Below, in pieces: positions 55,398 through 56,829 of a DNA stretch of 56,829 bases. Source of the DNA: Clostridia bacterium. Lineage in GTDB: Bacteria > Bacillota_A > Clostridia > Christensenellales > Aristaeellaceae. The stretch is taken from positions 1 to 56,829 of the forward strand of contig JAFXMP010000171.1 in assembly GCA_017530275.1 (NCBI GenBank). Direction: 5' to 3'. Both the position numbers and the translations under genes were made by a program. Under the pieces are notes generated by a model, which saw only the letters and a program-made list of their open reading frames with translations, made no database searches and had not been told where the DNA came from. Within the stretch, counting starts at the first letter, position 1, and each line of letters starts with the position of its first letter.

Positions 55398-56829
55398 ATG
55401 GAGAAAATGACCTATTATTTCCTGGGCAGAAATGAGCAAATCATTTTTGTCCGCAGCGATGCGACGAAATTCGTGGTCGATGAAGGAAATTATGAATTGG
55501 ATTGCACATTCCCCATCGATGCGGAAAAGAGCATCCAGGAAGGAATGAAGATCGGCTTTTTCGATATTGATGACGAATTCCAGATGTACGACATCATTCA
55601 GCCGGAGGAAAACCCGTTCGATATGACGGTCAGCATCTTGGCGGAGCATTCTGGCATGGCTGAATTATTGGATGAGGTCGTCACGGACCGACGCCCTACC
55701 AATGACACGGCGGCCCAGGCGGCGGCCATTGCCCTGGATGGCTCCAGGTGGAGCGTCCGAAACGCTGTTCAGACCGGCACGACCTCGTGCCGGTTTTGGT
55801 ATATTTCCAGGTGGGCGGCGCTCAAGAAAGTCATGGAGGATTGGGCGGTCACGATCAAGTTTGTCTGGCAAATCTCTGGAAACGCCATCGTGGGCCGGTA
55901 TATCGATATTCGGTCCTCGCAGAGCATCAACCGCGGAAAGCGTTTTGAAATCGGCAAGGATATTTCTGCGCTGCTCATCAAGTATGATGATTCCAATGTG
56001 GCGACGGCATTGATCGGGCGCGGGCGCGGGGTCGAGACCGGAACCGATGATGATCCGTCCTATGGCAGAAAGATTTCGTTTGCCTCCGTCGTATGGAGCA
56101 TTGCGAACGGCGATCCTGCGGACAAGCCAGAAGGTCAGGAATATGTCGAGGATGTTGCCGCAACGGCTGCTTACGGGCGCAATGGGCGGCCCAGGGTCAA
56201 GGTCGTGGAGTTTGACAATTGCACCGACCCGGAAGAATTGCTTTCCGCCACCTGGCAGGTGCTCCAGAGGATGAACCGGCCTGCGATCTCTATCAATTGC
56301 ACCGTGGCCGATTTCGAGCGCATCCTTGGGTATAAGCACGAAGCGGTACGCAAGGGAGATCATGTCGCGGTCATTGCGGATCAGACCAATATTGAGATCG
56401 AAACGGCGGTCGAAAATATCCTGCGGGATTATATCGCCCCAGAGAATACCAAGATCAGCCTGGGAAGCCAGATCACGCAGACGGCAGATGAAATCATTGC
56501 GGAAATATCGCGGGCCATGAAGGTTGAAAATTCGCTCACGGGCCGCATTGTCCAGATGGATGAAACCATCGGCACCATTTCGGAAACGGTTGATACCCAG
56601 GGCGAATTGCTGGACACCCACGATGAATTGCTCGATCTCCATGATGATGAGATCGGATTCGTGGTGGCATTCGATGACGAAACTGGGGATATGTATATCA
56701 ATAACCCGGATGAAATCATTTCGTCCATCAATACCAGGTCGAGCAGCCTTGCGCAGATCAGCGGCAGCAAACTTGATGTTGATGAGCAGGATTGCGCCAG
56801 GTGGGGTGTCTATACGGACGGCACCCTCA
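55398..56829 (+). CDS. Tail-tip (Tal-like) protein, N-terminal part, runs off the end
   Basis: 477 codons plus one base before the window ends; no stop. ATG 55398. MEKMTYYFLGRNEQIIFV, GNYELDCTFPIDAEKSIQEG, and YGRKISFASVVWSIANGDPA are of the prophage tail endopeptidase/Tal type. Near the end a coiled-coil-like stretch (VENSLTGRIVQMDETIGTIS) and TQGELLDTHDELLDLHDDE. The single leftover base is in phase with the open frame entering at base 3, so both pieces can form one protein of about 969 residues. Confidence 0.85.
   Translation, partial: MEKMTYYFLGRNEQIIFVRSDATKFVVDEGNYELDCTFPIDAEKSIQEGMKIGFFDIDDEFQMYDIIQPEENPFDMTVSILAEHSGMAELLDEVVTDRRPTNDTAAQAAAIALDGSRWSVRNAVQTGTTSCRFWYISRWAALKKVMEDWAVTIKFVWQISGNAIVGRYIDIRSSQSINRGKRFEIGKDISALLIKYDDSNVATALIGRGRGVETGTDDDPSYGRKISFASVVWSIANGDPADKPEGQEYVEDVAATAAYGRNGRPRVKVVEFDNCTDPEELLSATWQVLQRMNRPAISINCTVADFERILGYKHEAVRKGDHVAVIADQTNIEIETAVENILRDYIAPENTKISLGSQITQTADEIIAEISRAMKVENSLTGRIVQMDETIGTISETVDTQGELLDTHDELLDLHDDEIGFVVAFDDETGDMYINNPDEIISSINTRSSSLAQISGSKLDVDEQDCARWGVYTDGTL

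Noticed and set aside
55665..56642. Minus-strand frame of 325 codons at the right end
   Set aside because: Antisense to the Tal-like gene, which has convincing family strings and start.
1..56829. tRNA genes
   Set aside because: No cloverleaf with a TTCGA-type arm and matching acceptor stem was noticed by eye in the intergenic stretches; a dedicated scan was not possible.

Overview
The window is one complete or nearly complete genome of a temperate, tailed (siphovirus-like) phage of a Firmicute, most likely a gut-type Clostridia. The evidence for the host is indirect: strong AGGAGG ribosome binding sites before almost every gene, a phi LC3-type holin, CD1375-like small proteins, an SPP1-like portal, and Dit/Tal tail-tip proteins. 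The gene that runs off the right end (tail-tip Tal protein, from 55398) and the one entering at the left end (to 1478) are in the same reading phase and look like the two halves of one protein, so the 56,829 bases probably represent a circularly permuted genome.

Layout. 1-8.7 kb: end of Tal, small tail genes, a diversity-generating retroelement (target gene with variable repeat, accessory gene, template repeat, reverse transcriptase), then the lysis cassette (XhlA-like protein, holin, NlpC/P60 endolysin). 8.7-18.1 kb: three rightward operons, each behind a homologous promoter-like block and closed by an intrinsic terminator, carrying a methyltransferase-DUF4942 protein, SSB, an ArdC-type antirestriction protein and many small unknowns. 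18.1-18.3 kb: a candidate structured RNA and a bidirectional terminator. 18.3-21.6 kb, leftward: large serine integrase, HTH protein, a Pro/Thr-rich membrane protein and the main repressor. 21.6-21.8 kb: the lysis/lysogeny switch, with face-to-face promoters and paired operators.

21.8-33.9 kb, rightward: early genes: Cro-like protein, RecB-type exonuclease, RecT/Bet recombinase, a replication initiator gene with iteron-like repeats and an AT-rich block inside it (candidate origin), DnaC-like loader, RusA resolvase, DUF5131, ASCH, MazG and many small zinc-ribbon proteins, ending with a probable late activator. 33.86-34.18 kb: late control region. 34.2-37.2 kb: two ParB-like proteins, a TGT/DpdA-like transglycosylase and a queuosine-precursor (YhhQ/VUT) transporter, suggesting 7-deazaguanine modification of phage DNA. 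37.2-56.8 kb: packaging, head and tail genes.

The genes fit together as a lysogenic phage with several layers against host restriction (base modification, methyltransferase, ArdC) plus a receptor-diversifying retroelement. The clearest results are the retroelement (24 of 24 template/variable differences at template adenines), the modification locus, a repeated 11-base element AACCACCACGA near early gene starts, and the three homologous promoter blocks. Functions assigned by family resemblance were recognised by eye; no database search was run.
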